From positions 32,126,861 to 32,190,860 of the forward strand of contig OZ023274.1 in the NCBI GenBank assembly GCA_964007475.1: DNA of 64,000 nucleotides, read 5' to 3'. Position numbers and translations under genes: made by a program. Within the stretch, counting starts at the first letter, position 1, and each line of letters begins with the position of its first letter. Source of the stretch: Hybos culiciformis (Eukaryota; Arthropoda; Insecta; Diptera; Hybotidae). Below are positions 62,226 to 64,000 of this stretch, in pieces. Below the pieces are notes generated by a model. It saw only the letters and a program-made list of their open reading frames with translations. It made no database searches and was not told the origin of the DNA.

Positions 62226-63094
62226 CTATATTCCGCTGTGTGTTTTAATCCAATCTCTAAAAGCTGAAACCTTTGTGTAAACACCAGGGTAGAGAAGACT
62301 TCCACATTCATCACCCCACGATACGATTCCCAGTAACTTCTTATTTTGATAAACTAATGGACCACCACTATCCATTTGGCATGCATCTTTTCCGGGTGCT
62401 GAAGCACAAATCATGTTCTGCGTAATATGATAGTTCAATTTTCTGTAGTTAGTAATACATTGTTTATGATCATAAATATCAACTTCTACTGTTCTTAATT
62501 TTTCTCTTGATTCATTTTCATTGTTCGTTCTACCCCATCCCGAAACTCTAACAAGAATTCCATTAGGCACTGGTTCATCTTGTTCTGGTAATATAATTTT
62601 TTGTGCACCATGTTGTTTAGTTATTTTACCATCTAAACGAAGCAATGAAATATCAAAATCCATAGTTGATCTTGTATAATTTGTATGACTAATAACTTTA
62701 GTAACATTAAAAGTTGTTCCACCACTTCCGTGCATATCACTTCCAACCCGAATATAGAATTTACGATCAGGATCTCTGTACATAATTAAAAATTAGATTA
62801 TTTTTGTACTCATAACTAAAAGTGAAAACATACTTACTCAGTACAATGAGCTGCGGTCAATATCCATGTTTTGTCATCTTGATCTTCACCGATGATGGAA
62901 CCGCCGCATTCATGATTTTCGAAATACCAAGACTGTAAGGATACAATGTACGGCACCTTATCAATAGTAGTACAAACACCACCAATTATACATTCAACTA
63001 TTTGAGTTTCCAAACCAGCAAATTCATCTGATATTAATTCCGATTGGACAAATAAAATTCCTGGCAATAAAATTAAGAAAGTTTTATAAATCAT
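62226..63094 (-). CDS. S1 serine protease C, atypical trypsin-like (two exons)
   Basis: Exon 1 is 62838-63094 and exon 2 is 62226-62775, with a 62-base GTAAGT-CAG intron in phase 2, giving 268 residues. A signal peptide covers about residues 1-18 ([18 protein letters not shown]). An acidic propeptide leads to Cys35, IIGG at 36-39 and Cys41. The triad is His83, Asp127 (DFDISLL) and Ser222. Asp216 marks a trypsin-type pocket. Met220 replaces Gly193 and Glu replaces Gly219 in the WGDEC segment. No TATA box lies within 60 bases of the ATG. TATAAATA at 63279-63286 and TATAAAAT near 63400 are farther upstream, so the leader may be long or spliced. Confidence 0.93.
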
Positions 63095-63578
63095 TTTCCT
63101 AGCGTGTGATAAGTAACATTTATCTAGAATGAATGACCATTAATCATATTAAAAATTATCATATTAATAACTAACTTATTAAGGAAAAAAACTTATTTAA
63201 TCAAATGGGAAAAAACTTTAAATCAGTTTATTTATTCAAGTGATAACGATAAAAATTATAAATAACAATCGGATGATATATTTATACTTTATTACATATG
63301 CGTCTCAATTTTAAAAATAAATGAATAGCTTACCATTTTTAGTTCAGGTAGAGGCAGCACCCTATGAATCAGCTTGCGTCATTATAATTTTATTAAAAAT
63401 TTTATACTCTTTGCAAATAATAAATCCAATCTCACAATTTCTAAAATAAATAAAACAAAAAAGGTATAGTCAGGATGACCACAATAAAATTCTAAAAATA
63501 TTGAAATAGATGAAAGTAAAATTTTTTCCGGTTTTTCTTTTATGGCAACATAACAAAATATTTAAAGAAGAAATTAAA
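63095..63578. other. Upstream region of protease C, no further exon confirmed
   Basis: An ATG followed by GTAAGC on the minus strand at 63334-63336 lies 65-70 bases below a TATA-like TATAAAAT near 63400. It imitates the first exons of the YLP genes, but no matching second exon follows. It might be a non-coding first exon or upstream open frame of protease C. Confidence 0.35.
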
Positions 63579-63974
63579 CACTCAAAAAAATCGATAGCTG
63601 CAGCAGTTATAATTTCCTGGATATGTATACAATAGTTAAATCGAGCCAGTCATTGGCAGGAATTGGTTATAACAAGCAAAAATAACTCTTTATTATATTT
63701 TTTATTTTATCTGTTCATATGATTATAGCAATATTTGTTATAACAATTTTAGAAAATTTGTAATTTTTAATTTCGCCAGAAAAAACAATAACATCTATAA
63801 TTTTAGTGTATAACATTTCATCTGCTATAATACTTTTTTGGAAAAGTTATTGTATATTTAATAAATAGTAAACGCAAGATTTTGAATAGATACTAGGAGA
63901 AAGTAAATAACTTTTAATTATAATCTTTCTGCTATATTTTATAGCTGATTTTGCAATAAGTTTTTTTTTCAGTA
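63579..63974. mobile_element. Relative of the 19.3-kb Tc1-like element, copy 2
   Basis: It begins CACTCAAAAAAATCGATAGC and ends near TATATTTTATAGCTG and TTTTTTTTTCAGTAC. Internal phrases in the same order as 19280-19673 include AATCGA, CATATGAT, ATTTTAGAAA and CTG-TATATTTTATAGCTGA. It is diverged, and no target duplication is clear. Confidence 0.45.
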
Positions 63975-64000
63975 CACCTAATTTTTTAGCATATCATGCT

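Overview
This is a very AT-rich, gene-poor stretch of an insect nuclear genome, probably a dipteran. The evidence is spliced genes with GT-AG introns, TATA/initiator core promoters, AATAAA signals, trypsin-like protease genes in tandem, and proline-rich secreted proteins carrying the YLP motif best known from Drosophila. The species cannot be named from the sequence alone. Nothing bacterial, viral or CRISPR-like was seen.

From 4.5 to 50 kb lie six genes of one family of small, secreted, low-complexity proteins, here called YLP/DGYHY proteins. Three are on the minus strand (4.5, 11 and 16 kb) and three on the plus strand (27-29, 32.6 and 49 kb). They point away from each other around a gene-free core of about 9 kb. 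All six have the same architecture. The first coding exon is only the ATG, followed directly by a GT donor. The second exon starts with the signal peptide (usually K-F/I-hydrophobic). The protein has a GYHY-type motif at the C-terminus, and in four genes a second DGYHY just after the signal peptide. YLPP spacers and a gene-specific repeat (APVYH, HHE, PAPQPxFRPQ, PPPAPRP and so on) lie between. Each also has a TATAAA-type box about 33-34 bases before a CATT-type initiator, often TATCATT. These are most likely extracellular structural proteins, such as cuticle or a secreted fibre or glue; that role is inferred.

From 56.9 to 63.1 kb lie three head-to-tail S1 serine protease genes on the minus strand. 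All share one phase-2 intron just after the catalytic His. They keep the His/Asp/Ser triad and the trypsin-type Asp189. Gly193 of the oxyanion hole is Met or Ala in all three, Gly219 is Asp or Glu, and a Cys sits directly before the IVGG activation site with another five residues later. This looks like an unusual protease lineage expanded by tandem duplication.

The rest is AT-rich non-coding DNA with many non-autonomous mobile elements: two elements with 8-bp target duplications (one containing a perfect 200-bp palindrome), several TIR elements, two copies of a double-hairpin foldback element, two copies of a tRNA-derived SINE, a 5S-like SINE relic with a long A-rich tail, and a tandemly repeated retroelement-like tail. 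No transposase or reverse transcriptase reading frame survives.
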